A stretch of 64,000 nucleotides of DNA, taken from positions 9,983,172 through 10,047,171 of the forward strand of contig JAJEKV010000020.1 in NCBI GenBank assembly GCA_021234155.1, read 5' to 3'. Position numbers and translations under genes: made by a program. The notes under the pieces are model-generated. The model worked only from the letters and a program-made list of their open reading frames with translations. It was not told the DNA's origin and searched no databases. How positions within the stretch are numbered: the stretch's first letter is position 1; each line of letters opens with the position of its first letter. The stretch comes from Isoetes taiwanensis (lineage: Eukaryota > Streptophyta > Lycopodiopsida > Isoetales > Isoetaceae). Shown here piece by piece: positions 11,090 through 22,261 of the stretch.

Positions 11090-11339
11090 TCTCCGCAGGG
11101 CGCCATCTCAAAAACTAAAGTTTAGTTTTTAGACGGTATGGTATGAGATCTCATACATTTCTAAGTAATTTAAGTAATTAAAACATGCTATTCTAATTAA
11201 TTCCTATCTTAGAACTAGCCTTACCACATTACTTTTCTTAAATTCATCATGTTTGAGTGATCTTGGCTCGATGTCTCACAGCTTGCGCCTCGCTCAAAAA
11301 CTAAAGTTTAGTTCTTCGACCAGGCGCGAGCTGTGAGAC
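11090..11339. repeat. Hairpin pair upstream of ORF1 in element B
   Basis: About 11090-11149 has a perfect inner palindrome AAAAACTAAAGTTTAGTTTTT split around G (11109-11129) with weak outer arms. 11273-11339 has strong arms (GTCTCACAGCTTGCGC with GCGCGAGCTGTGAGAC) and is nearly identical to the hairpin at 9161-9227. Placement matches 25952-26226 in element A. Confidence 0.8.
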
Positions 11340-11528
11340 CACCTCACTTGGCAAATTTTTGGCTCATACATTTTAGTCTTTTTAAGTTCCAATTCGCTTA
11401 ATTGTTACTAGCTTAGCATAACTATAAAAATGAGAAAAAAATTTCTCACTTTTCGAGGCTTGAGGATTCTATCAAGTTAGTACTACTGGGAGCATGGCCA
11501 GTGCTTTGCTCTTGGTCTCCAAGAACAT

Positions 11529-11542
11529 TGCTCACGATACCA
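11529..11542 (-). other. Primer binding site of element B
   Basis: Minus strand TGGTATCGTGAGCA next to the inner end of the LTR. It resembles the initiator methionine tRNA site TGGTATCAGAGC used by many plant gypsy elements, with changes. It fixes 11543-13108 as the 5' LTR of a minus-strand element. Confidence 0.8.
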
Positions 11543-13108
11543 TGTGGCGTCCCCCCTACTGCATACACGATTGCTCTCACCGTATACAAACAGGAGTTCT
11601 TCCCCCATATCAGCTCCACACTGATACAGGGCCCTCCACATATCACTACACCCGTAACGAGTCCCAGTGGAAAGAGTGAAGGTGTCATTCTACCATGTCT
11701 CCCTCAGGGCCTACCTAGCGGCGGAAGCGTAAACATACATGTCAGTATACAACATAATCCTCCAACCACCTAGAAGGGTGGTGCATCAACATCTGCATAG
11801 ACAATGATCAGCATCATACATATGGAAACTCTACCCAAGGCTCAGACTCGGAGGGATGACCGACGGCTTGGGTCTCCAAAGTTCATTGCAGACAGAATTC
11901 ATGGCAATGGATTTGGCTGGCATAAGAACATGGCATAGGGTTGTCCACTCCATCCGCCCCTCCTGTGCACACTTTGCAGAGTAGGCTGAAAAGTGTCGGG
12001 ACCTGACTGTAGCCCGCCGGATGCATAGCCAAAGGGGCTATTCCTGGGTCTCATCCTCCCAGTTCCGTTGGGGCAGGAAGGGATCGCTCCCTCCAGAGAT
12101 CGCAGATGCGACTCAAGGCTGACTAGAGGGCCTTTGCCCGTATGGACGGTGAACCCACCGGAAAGTGTACACCACTTCCGCGGGTGTCGAGCCCATGCCT
12201 TACCCACACTCAGTGGTAAGCCATTAGACCTAGTCACAATGATCCCTGGTAGGCCTTACACACTAGAGGGATCGTTCAAGAGTCAGGGACATGAACCTCC
12301 TTCTTATCGGTCTGCCCCTTCACCCACAACGGTGTGGTTCTTGTACGAGGCCGAATCTCTGATTGTGCTAGAGAGGCTACTCTAGGAGCATCAACTACAA
12401 AGCCTTGGGGCCTCTACCCCCTTCCCAATACAAAGGAGTTCCACAGAGATACATCATCCATATACATCATGAGAAGAACTAAAGAACTAGATCCAATCTA
12501 TATCATAGAGTTAGGTTCTTTAGTTAGTGTCCAGGATCTAGAGATCTAGATAGCTGCTATGGGCAATTTAATAGGCTAAACTTACTCGATTCTATGACTA
12601 GAAGGCGGTTTAAGCTATTAAATTGACCAAATACCGATCCTTGGGTGGCTCCTCCCGACTGAAGTTCAACCATCCTCTTGGTGATCGAATCCGGGGAAAC
12701 TAATGGTGCGATTCGCAGGCGTCACGGAGGCGGTTTTTGGCTCTGGGGCAGCCAAAACCGAGCTCTAAAACCCTATGGACGAAAACTAGCAAGTTAGGGT
12801 TTTCCTACCCTAAATAGACATGGGGTTTAGGGCTAGGGTTTCCAATTACCCATTTTGGCATATGGGATAATTGGAAAGGCCCCACTTGCCTTTAATGGCT
12901 AGGTGGCAAAATGTGCCTACATGGAAAGGTGTGCCCACATGTGCACATTAATAATATATGAACATACCTAGCAAGTTGCCCCTAGGGCTACTTACCTGGC
13001 TATCTGTCGGTGACACGTCGATGGAGGGAGTGGCGTAATGCAGCGTGGCGATCATGATCGGCGATAATCGTTACGGGACCGTTATCTTGTCTTTGGGCGA
13101 ACGTCACA
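11543..13108 (-). repeat. 5' LTR of element B
   Basis: 1566 bp, starting TGTGGCG and ending CGTCACA on the plus strand, which are inverted LTR ends. The body aligns with the LTR at 26434-28006 through shared blocks such as CTACCCAAGGCTCAGACTC and CACTCCATCCGCCCCTCCTG. Short open frames inside it (for example 12068-12385) have no protein similarity I recognise and are treated as chance. Confidence 0.9.
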
Positions 13109-13445
13109 TGTATCGATTGTTCAATTTAAGCACACGAAAACTTTGCCATAGTCGCGAGGATTTTATAGATGCATTATATGCTACATTTCTTCCTCCTCCC
13201 TTGACAATAAGCACGACTTGTCTAAAATCTCCAGCACCGATAAAGTGTTTGCCTCCAAAGGGAAGATTGCTCCTGCATAGCCGTTGCATTACGACATAGG
13301 TGCTTTCTATGACCGCTTTGTTGGCCATCGGGAACTCATTCCAGATAATGATCTTAGATGCAATGAGTAGTTTTGTTGCTCCAGAATAATGTTCTATCAT
13401 TGAGTGAAGCCCTATGTTATTCTCTTCGACGGGGATTTGAAACAT
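13109..13445 (-). pseudogene. Helitron PIF1-like helicase fragment
   Basis: A 112-codon open stretch with helicase motif II (IIIWNEFPMAN, usually W-D-E-A-P-M) and motif III (GAGDFRQV), then SIKSSRLWQSFRVLKLNN. The usual Asp of the Walker B motif is Asn here, so ATP hydrolysis would probably fail. The frame is cut by the LTR of element B at 13108. Confidence 0.88.
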
Positions 13446-13849
13446 TGAGCATCATTCTCCTTCTAATACTGACGACCTGCTAATGTTGTTGTACCATATG
13501 GGAGCACTATACCTTGGTTTCCTCGTATTATTATCAGGCATAGCAATTCAGCAGGAATATTTTTATTTCTGCCGGCTTTTCCATCAATGAACATAGGTTG
13601 ACTGCTTCTTGGTAATTCTAACCATTGTATATCCTCCGTTGATCATTATTCATTATGCTCGTCATTTGCATCACAGTATCCAAGCACATCTCATGGTCGA
13701 AAAATTTTCGTAATTCATGCATGACATTTCTTCCAAGTGAAGGTTGTAGTTGGAGGCCAAATGCCATGATGTTGGTACTATATTGTGTTATAATGATGTT
13801 GATTAAATGAAATCATTTGGATATTCATCTAGTAAGTCTACACTTATTG

Positions 13850-13851
<2 letters not shown>

Positions 13852-13881
<30 letters not shown>

Positions 13882-14203
13882 GAAAAACTGTGTCATCAAT
13901 ATATTAAAAGAATGGTAATGTTACAAAGCAAGTGAGGAGGAAGGAGAACTGCCCCAAAGAGACAGTGATACCTCGACACTCCACAACAAACTCACAGAAA
14001 AACTACAACTCTACTGCGGTACAAACCGACTATCACCATCTACAACACCCAAGAAGTCCTGCCAAATGGCAAACTTCCGCTTTACTACTCCCGGGAACAC
14101 CAGAAAGCTTTGAAATAGCTTGTACCTGAGTCGAGGAATCAGAGAGGCTGCAGGCTGCTGAATCCCCTGAAAGATCCACAACTGCCGCCGCTTCCAAATC
14201 AGC
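13852..14203 (-). mobile_element. 5'-truncated LINE tail with poly(A) and target duplication
   Basis: A T-run of about 29 at 13852-13880 is the poly(A) tail of a minus-strand insertion. CACTTATTGGTATTTT stands on both sides (ending near 13852 and at 14204-14219), a 16 bp target duplication. The short coding part (LIWKRRQLWIFQGIQQPAAS) resembles the end of plant LINE reverse transcriptase proteins. About 350 bp remain. It inserted into the Helitron. Confidence 0.85.
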
Positions 14204-15384
14204 CACTTATTGGTATTTTGAACCTGGTCCATAGCTCAATTCCTGGACATTGATCGAGCAGCAGAACAAAAAGCGTAATTATGTGGGACTTAGTGATAGG
14301 AAAGCAGCTTCTTCCATGACTAATGTTGCCTTGTTGTTATGTGTTGCAAGTAATCCCTTTGCCTCTACAACTTACTGGTATGTTTCACATTGTTGTGCGT
14401 TGACAATTTTTGGATCATCCCATGTCCTTGCAGAGCAATGTAGCAAGATTTATCTCAAATAGAACGCTTCTCCCTCTTGAGGCAATAGTAATTGTATCTT
14501 ACATACAATTGGTTACTAATCCTCCCCCCCACCCTCTCCCCCTCCCCCTGTTCCACATGAGTTCTAGATTCGATTGCCAATGCCGGATTATATGTTGTCA
14601 ATGTGTGTTGTTTGTAATATTGAGTATATGTGAAGGAATCGAACTCGAGATCTAGAGATCGTAAAAAATATCAATCTAACAACGACCTTGTGTTCAGGTG
14701 TGGTAGATGCAGGGGTAGACATTTGACAGCAAGGATACTTATTTGTTACACTATATGCCATTGTTCTCCATGCTGCTTCTATTGCTGATAGATAACGTGT
14801 CCTCAAGTAATCCTATATTTCATTTCTAGGAGGTCGCCTAGCAGTTTGGTTGGATGATGCATGCCCTGGTAGTTGACTTGTGGAATTTTCTCTTTGACCA
14901 TCGATCCTCGAGGAGGATTCTGCGACTGTTTCAGGTTCATTTCTTAACGATGGTATAAAGGTTGAGTGTCTAACTTGGATATTAGCATTGTCAAATCCTT
15001 TATAAATATAACCGTAAAGATATGAGAATACATGGACTGTAGACGTTATGTCTACCATAATGCGACAATCTAACTCATGTAGAAGGAATGCATTGTATGG
15101 AACCACCTATACGTCGTCTATACTCCTCTTCTTATATTGTACGTAACCCTTCGAATCAAGAATGTTGTTGGGTTGATATCCTTCGGGAATTTGTAACAAC
15201 AGGGAGAGCACCTTTATGTGTATTTATGCATCATGAATTTTTGGACTTGTCCTCGAAGGATTGGATCTGTAGGCAATTTAGCAGAGATGATCTCATCTAT
15301 GCATTCAATTGGTATATCAGGTTTTGTACGCAAAACGAGATGGGCATGTGGCAATCCACATTTTTTAAACTCTATGACTGTTTA

Positions 15385-17250
15385 TGTGACATCCCCTGCT
15401 CATATACGATGCTCGCATCGTACAGAACCGGAGTTCATCCCTCCTGCCAATGCCCTGGCTGACATGAGGCCGTCCACCTAACATCAGATCCTTGCTAACA
15501 GTCAAGAATCCAATGCGGAAGAATGGACGTGTCATTCATCCCGTCTCCGTCGGGACCTACCTAGCTGCGGAAGCACATCAAACATGAGTATATAGCATCA
15601 AATGACATACATATCCACCTCGAAGTGTGGCTCACCATAACATAACATAACATATGTAACAACATCTGTAACATCAACATAAGGGGAATCCTACCCAAGG
15701 CTTCGACTCATGGGGATCGACTGACGGCTTGGGTCTCCAGAAGTCAATGTAGACAGAATTCATGACAAATGGATTGGGCTGACATAAGAACATGGCCGTT
15801 GGGTAGTCCACTCCATCCGCCCCTCCTGTCCATACTTTGCAGAATAGGCTGATAAGTTTTGGGACTCGACCATAGCCTGCCGGGTGCATAGCCAAGGGGG
15901 GTACTCCTGCGTTGCATCTCCCCAGTCCCAATGAGGCCAGAGGAGATCATTCCCTCCAGAGGCATGCATGCCCATCACAGGCGGCAAGAGGGCCACTGCC
16001 CATCTACGACTTGAACCGCATGGAAGGTGACGCATCACCCCAGAGTGTCGAGCCCATGCCTTGCCCACATGCAGTGGCAAACCATCAGGCCTAGCCCGTT
16101 AAGATCTCTGGTAGGCTTTACACACCAGAGGGATCAATCTGCAATGGGACAAGTCCCCCTTATATGCTTGTCTAGTCCCGCCACTCACAGCCAGGCGGGC
16201 TCTTATGCACAGGCTGCGTTAACTGGGAATTAATGAGGCTATCTAGAATCATCTACTACTGAAGGTTTCAGGGCCTCTACCCCCCTTCCCAATACACAAG
16301 AGACCATAGAATGGAACATCATCATCATCATCAAAGAACTAAAATACTGAATAACATCTAATCTATCTACCTAAACATACATGGTTAGGTTCCTTTGTTA
16401 CGGCTGGGGATCTCAGAATCTATAAGGCCTCTAAGGCTGAACTAACATGCTAAACCAGCTCATTGCCGGACTAGAAGTCGGTATTGCACAATAGAATAGG
16501 CACAAACCCTCCCATGCAAACTTTGCAGATAGGCTGAAACATGCTATGGCGCGATTGTAGCCTTCCGGAGACGCAATCCTATGGAATCACCCTATGAGAC
16601 TACTCCACGTTCCCCGGTCCGATGAGGCAGGTCAGAGAGGCGTCCCCTCCCCAGGCATGACGGATCCCTGGGTGTGCTAGAGAACATGTGCCACATCAGT
16701 GACCCCCGCATCTGTACCCGACTTATTCCCTTAAATCTAAAGGCCGGCTCACCGCACCCGTTCGAGTCCAGGACGTCCATATAGGCACGTCGCCTGCAAC
16801 CCAGGGAGTGTCAGACCCATACCTGGCCCATGCTCAATGACCGATTATAAGCCTAGCACACTATAGGAGTCCTGTAGCTAAGCTAGGCAAGACCCCACCT
16901 CGTTTCACCATCATACCCGTTGTCTGATGATAAATCACAACATAGCATCCACAGCCAGGTGGGCTCTTGTGCACAGGCCGCGTATACTGGGTCTTAAGGA
17001 TACTAGCTAGAGACATCTCTACTTCTAGGAAGTTTTCAAGTCTCTACCCTCCCTTATTCCCAGACACACAGGAGAAACAGAAAGAGAGAACACATTTATA
17101 ATCAAAGTATCAATCATTATCTTAGTAACACATAAAAAAAAATAAACCATTCCATCTAATCAGAGAAGGGTTAGCTAAAGCACAGACTGTCTAGGGACTA
17201 ACCGCTCTTGGCTAGAGCCATTTTCGGGAAAGGCTTCCATTCTTCAAGTC
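15385..17250 (-). repeat. 3' LTR of element A, chimeric
   Basis: From 15385 (TGTGACATCCCC) to about 16516 it aligns with the element A/B type LTR. From about 16517 (TGCAAACTTTGCAGATAGGC) to 17240 it switches to the element C type LTR and aligns with 45108-45850. It then runs into the element A 3' end without the expected GTCACA border. The right border is therefore approximate. Template switching, gene conversion or an insertion-deletion could explain it. Confidence 0.7.
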
Positions 17251-17315
17251 TGCATGCAACCCATACCTAGCATAGGCTGCATGCGTAGATTAATCTTAAC
17301 TACACATCAATTAAT

Positions 17316-18686
17316 CTAAACATGAATCGACATGCCTGAGTCGATTGCTTCGGAGATGACCTTGCCGTCCCATTGCTCCATGAACTGCGGGTACTGCCTT
17401 ATCAGGTCCTTCTTAAGTACCCATGTCGCGTCTTCCACCGGCAAGTGTTTCCACTTGACCAAATATTGGAGAAACTCTGATCTCCTTGTTTTCTTGAAGG
17501 CTTTATCAAGAATCAATTCTGGGACTATCTCCAGCTGCTCTTCTGTCATTTCCAACAACGTTGGCGTGTCCCAGACTTCTTCTGGGTTTGGAGTATGCTT
17601 CTTCAACAAACTCACGTGGAAGACTGTATGAATCTTTAGGTGTGCTGGCAGCTCTAACTTGTAGGATTGGTTACCTACTCTCTTGGCAATTCTGAAAGGG
17701 CCAGCCCACCTTGGAGCAAGCTTCTTACAATTTCCGATGCAGAGCTTCGCCTGCTTCACTTTGATCTTGAGCCAGACGTTGTCGCCAACCTGGAACTCTC
17801 GGACCGTTTGATGCTTGTCGGCGACGCTCTTTTGTCGACTTCTTGCTGCAAGAAGATATCCTCGGACTTCTTCTACCAGCTGCTGCATGACGGCCAACAT
17901 TTCCTGCGAAACTTCTACCTTTGACACAGGATTGTGCCAAGTGTCTGGAGTTAGACATTGGTAGCCGTAGTTGATCATGAACGGCGACATCTGGGATGAT
18001 TCCTGCTTGGTGCTATTATAAGCGAACTCAACCAAGTGAATATAATCTTCCCACTTACTCTGCTTGTTCCAGACATAGTTTCTTAGCATATCTTCCAAGA
18101 TTCTGTTGGTCTGTTCTGTTTGTCCATCCGTCTGAGGATGATAGGCCGTGCTCATGGACAACTTTGTCTGAATCGTCGCAAAAAGGTCCTGCCAAAAGGC
18201 ACTCATGAACTTCGGGTCTCTGTCGGAGATGATCTCTCTCGGCATACCATGGAGCCTGAAGATTTCCTTGGTGAAGAGAGCCGTTGTATCTAAGGTTGTG
18301 TCGGTGGTCCTGCAAGGCACAAAGTGTGCCATCTTCGACAACTTGTCGACCACAACCATCAGGACATCTTTTCCTCTTGCTGTCCTCGGGAGCCCTATTA
18401 TGAAGTCCATACTGACAACTTCCCACGTAGCGTTCGACACCGTTAATGGTTCCAATGCCCCTAGAATTCGAAGCTGCTCTGCCTTCGTCTACTGACAGAG
18501 CTGACACTCTTTGATGTAGCGAGCTATCTGCTTCTTCATCCCTAGCCAATAATAACTGTTGCGCACTTTGAAATATGTCTTCATAAATCCTGCATGGCCA
18601 GCTATTGGACTGTTGTGGGTGTCGTGGAGAATCAACTTCCTCACTCCCGATGATTCAGGCACACACAACTTGTTCTTATGGTACAA
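17316..18686 (-). pseudogene. Element A integrase with C-terminal chromodomain
   Basis: Zinc-binding part in 18686-18489 (HDTHNSPIAGHAGF, C-x2-C in ECQLCQ), then a stop, then a long open frame 18455-17316 (379 codons). It has the integrase core with the D-D-E residues visible (MDFIIGLP, HPQTDGQTEQ, NRILEDML), the GPY-type module (LAPRWAGPFRIAKRVGNQSY) and a chromodomain (LQYLVKWKHLPVEDATWVLK). Chromodomains of plant chromoviruses direct integration to methylated histone H3 chromatin. The open frame covers most of the core, so decay here is mild. Confidence 0.93.
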
Positions 18687-20866
18687 AAGGTTACCTTCTT
18701 AAAATTCTTGAAGGTCTCCCTCTCCTTATCTGTTCTTGCCTCATTGCACAAGCTCACCCACACTTCCTTGAAGTCTGCATCTGTTGACAAGGTTTCTTCG
18801 ATCTTCTTTCCGAAGTCGAGAGTGAGCGTCAAGATTGCATTGCAGTGAACTCTTATTGTCAGAGGATGCCTTGACAGCGCATCTGCTACCACATTGAGCT
18901 TCCCCGGCTTATAAACTATATCAAAGTCATATTCTTCGAGGAAATCCATCCACCTTTTCGCCTCGGGTTGAGATGTGGTTTGCGTGAACTGCGTATTGGA
19001 GGCTCATGATCCGTGTCCAGCTGGAACTTCCTCCTCACGGTAGTGCCTTCAAATTCTTAGTGCTCGACAAGCGCAAGCAACTCGATCATCATGAGGCAGC
19101 GTTTTTATGGTCGTTCATCTTTTCGAGAGTCATAAGCCACTACTCCGCTCTTCCGCATCAAGCCTTTTTGTGGCAATCTTACTTTGCATCGGTTGCCAAG
19201 TTTGTCCTTCTCACGGGTCTGGCGGGGGTCAAGGCGGTGATTTGTCAAAGCTTCCTTCAACATCTCCGAATCTGCTTGGGCCTTCTTACGCCCGATTGAT
19301 GCGCCCAATCCTTCACTTTTTCCGCCCTCGTCAAATCCGTTAGCGGGGCCGCTATTTTTGCAAAGTTCTTCACGAACTTCCTGTAGTACCTTGCTAGGCC
19401 AAGAAAGCTTCTGACCTCGTGGATGTTCTTGATTGCCGCCTTTGTATATTTGCCGATCTTTGCGGGGATCCGTCGAAATCCCCTCTGCTGAGATCACATG
19501 ACCCATGTACTCTACTCTCCCTGTTACGAAGTGGCACTTCGACAACTTAGCGTACAACTGGTGCCTCCTTAGCTTCTCGAGCACTTTCCTTAGGTGTTGT
19601 ACGTGTTCTTTCAAGGATTTGTTGTACACCAAAATATCATCAAAGAATACTATCATAAAAGTATTCAAAAACTCCCTGAAGATGTCGTTCACGAGCGTCA
19701 TGAATGTTGCTGGGGTGTTTGACAAGCCAAACGGCATTATAATGAACTCGTAATGCCCATACCTGGTCCTGAATGCTGTTTTGTGGACGTCTTCTTCCTT
19801 AATCCTGATCTGATCGTACCCCGACCGCAGGTCTATCTTGGAGAAAACCTTCGCCCCTTGGAGCTGATCCATCAGGTCATCCGATCTGGGGAGTGCACTT
19901 CTTCTTGATGGTGTGCTTGTTCAGCTGCATGTAATCTATGCACATCCTCAAGCTGCCATCCTTCTTCTTCACAAAAAGAATGGGTGCCCCAAATGGTGAG
20001 ACGCTAGGTCCAATGAACCCTAGGTCAAGCAACTCCTGCAATTGCTTCTTCAACTCGGTCAGCTCTTGCGTCATCATCCTGTACGGTGCTTTGCTCGTTG
20101 GTTTCGTACCTAGTTCGAGTGCTATCTCACACTCGACTCCCCTGTAAGGAGGAATCTGCTTGATCTCGTCTGGAAAGAGATCATGGAACTCCTTTACCAA
20201 CTTAGCTATCTGCTTTGGCAATTTGCTGAGCACCTTATCTTCCTTGCTTTCTTCTGACTCGGGCTCTTCGATCTGAAGCTTGAAGATATATGCTACCTGC
20301 TCGCTCTTTATGCACTTGAGCAGCCGCTTACTAGACATACACTGCATGATAGGAACAACTTCCTTACCTGTAATTTCTATGCTTTTGCCGTTGGGCGCCG
20401 TGAGGGTCACCTTACGCTTCCCACAGTCAATGACTGCCCCTGCTGGTCCAAGATACTCCATTCCTATTAACAAATCATACTTCGCGATGCTCATCACTTC
20501 TGCCCCCATTTGAATGTTGATCCCTGGCAAGTTGATGTCGAAATTTATCCTCTTGCCTGCCGTGTGTCTCACTGCCCCACTTGCTAACACCACGGGTCTC
20601 GGCTTTGACTTCAGTGGCTTGAGCTTCAACATCTCAACCATTCTTGGAGACGCAAAGTTGTGGGTGCTCCCCGTATCTATCAGGACTATGAAAGACTTGG
20701 TCTTGGCCTTCCCTACTATGGAGATTACTTGATACTGATTTTCTGCTTGGTCTGAATCTATGGCAGCAAAAATGTGACACTCACCCTGAATGAAGTCGCG
20801 TGCTTCCCCGCCGTCGTCGTCAGAGGGAGTCTCCCATCCACCCAACTCTGCCAATGCTGCATTCAT
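18641..20866 (-). pseudogene. Element A protease, reverse transcriptase and RNase H
   Basis: The 20866-19877 frame holds the aspartic protease ([16 protein letters not shown]) and RT fingers ([21 protein letters not shown]). After a small break, 19872-19105 holds the RT palm ([17 protein letters not shown]) and catalytic box FFDDIL in place of the usual Y/F-x-D-D. A frameshift near 19470 disrupts the thumb and RNase H start; the RNase H end with FLEEYDFDIVYKPGKLN is in 18949-18641. The enzyme makes the double-stranded DNA copy. Lengths agree with a gypsy pol. Confidence 0.9.
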
Positions 20867-20879
20867 GACAAAAGTGCAG

Positions 20880-22093
20880 CTTGCTGTTCTGTGGCCTGGT
20901 TGGAAGCATCTGAAGCAGAGCTATTTCTTAATGCACTCCTGCCTCTTCTCCTTAGGCATTGCTTGTAAGAAGGATCGCACCGCTTTCGAATAGTTTGACC
21001 CCTCTTGCTTATCCTTGAAGGATACTTGTTTCTTCTCCTGCTGCTTCCCATAATTGCCACTGTATAGAGTTTTTGCTGGTCCTGGACTAGCTGCTCTAGG
21101 GCTATAACTTCCTGCTGCTTTGCCCTTATCCTGATAGTACTGTTGTTTCTGCCCGCTGTTCTGAGGGCCGGATCTTTGCAGGCTGACTGCTTTTGACTCC
21201 GCTTCTGATACTGTTCGAGGGTTGATTGCTCTTACCAGCTTCTTTATCTCATCGTTTAATCCCTCGATGTACCCTTCCACTACATGGTATTCGCTCAGCT
21301 TCGGCACATAAAGCCTCAGTTTCATGAACTCTTCTGTGTATTTCTGCACTGACTTGTTGCCCTGCTGTAGCCGATAGAATTGCTGCATCATGTGACATTT
21401 GTGCTCCCTTTGCACATGGTGGCGCTTGAATGCCTTTGAGAATTTCTTGAACCTGCAGCTATCTCAGCTCAGTCCATGTGCTTTGGCTTATCCCTTCCAC
21501 CAAATGCGAGTTGCGCCCTTGAGGTTGGCTGTTGCCACCCTGCCTTTGTCTTTGTCCTTCATTCCGTATGCATTCCCATATTCCCTCATCTCGTCCAGCC
21601 AAGCCTCTGCCTCCATGCCTGACCGACTGTCCCCTGAGAACTGTTCAAGCTTCCTTGCCTTCCACATGTTACTCAGCACCGAATCTACTTTCTTCTAGTA
21701 GTCTGAGGTCTTTGTGTCCTTGGGCCTGCCATCTCTACGATCCTGCATCTCTTCCGCCTCTTCCTCGGAATCGGAGTCTGAATCTGAGCTTGTGTTGGAG
21801 GAGTCCGTGCTTGGGGACCTCCTTCTCTTGCTCTTCTTCTTATCCTTTCCCGCCTTTCGAGGTGGTGCTTGCGGTAACTGGATGTTGTCGTCTGGGCCAA
21901 CTCCTGCTTGTGCTGCCAAAAGGGCCTTTATTTCTTGAAGGTCCGATCTCATCTGCGACATCTCCTCTTCGGGAGTCATGGGACCGAATTCTTCGTACAT
22001 GTTCCTTGCAAGGTGTTGTCTGGCCGGAGTCTGTTCATCTCTCTGGACTCGTCGCTCTTGTTTAGTTGTTCCTGGACCTCTAGTTGCATACAC
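20880..22093 (-). pseudogene. Element A gag with zinc knuckle
   Basis: Three pieces in the same region: 22093-21695 (N-terminal, MTPEEEMSQMRSDLQEIKAL, then a serine/acidic stretch), 21679-21488 (KARKLEQFSGDSRSGMEAEA, ARIWWKG-like end) and 21415-20921 (YIEGLNDEIKKLVRAINPRT). Stops at the joins are single codons. A CCHC knuckle ([14 protein letters not shown]) lies at about 20870-20920, just before the protease frame. Gag packages the element RNA in virus-like particles. Confidence 0.88.
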
Positions 22094-22261
22094 AAGTAGA
22101 TCATAGCCTTACGGTTAGCTTCATTTATTTTATTGCATTACATGTGTTTGCTGATATAGTTGTGGAAGCAAAATACATCAACAAAACATTTAAAATGCGA
22201 AACAAAATGTATTTTTATATACAATAGCTTAATTACAATGCTTCCGAGATCAAGAGTCTAA

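Larger units (their letters stand above)
1..13108 (-). mobile_element. Ty3/gypsy chromovirus element B, histone H3-like ORF type, left part outside window
   Basis: Read on the minus strand from its 5' LTR (11543-13108), this element shows a primer site, a hairpin pair, ORF1 (H3-like), a second hairpin pair, ORF2, gag, protease, reverse transcriptase, RNase H and integrase, which runs off the left edge. Order and sequence match element A at 15385-28006 module by module. It inserted into a Helitron helicase: the helicase frame resumes right after the LTR end at 13108. The 3' LTR and the left target duplication lie outside the window. A 3069 bp insertion (5894-8962) interrupts it, and most frames are broken, so it is not autonomous. 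Confidence 0.93.
13109..15384 (-). mobile_element. Helitron remnant (Rep/helicase), interrupted at both ends
   Basis: Minus-strand fragments of a Helitron RepHel protein, which drives rolling-circle transposition. From its N-terminal side: FKKCGLPHAHLVLRTKP and IDEIISAKLP (15230-15370), MVPYNAFLLHELDCRIMVD with GYIYKGFD (about 14980-15106), and YLRTRYLSAIEAAWRTM (about 14800). Then the helicase: Walker A relic FIDGKAGRNK near 13580, Walker B region KIIIWNEFPMANKAVIE, and FGGKHFIGAGDFRQV near 13200. Element A cuts it at 15385 and element B at 13108. Many stops make it dead. The remaining N-terminal half is not visible beyond element A. Confidence 0.88.

Noticed and set aside
9161-11339. CRISPR-like or regular repeat array
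   Set aside because: Spacing is irregular, each unit is a hairpin, and they sit in pairs before genes of a plant retroelement.
12068-12385. 105-codon frame in an LTR
   Set aside because: It is inside the element B LTR, not conserved in the other LTRs and has no family signal.
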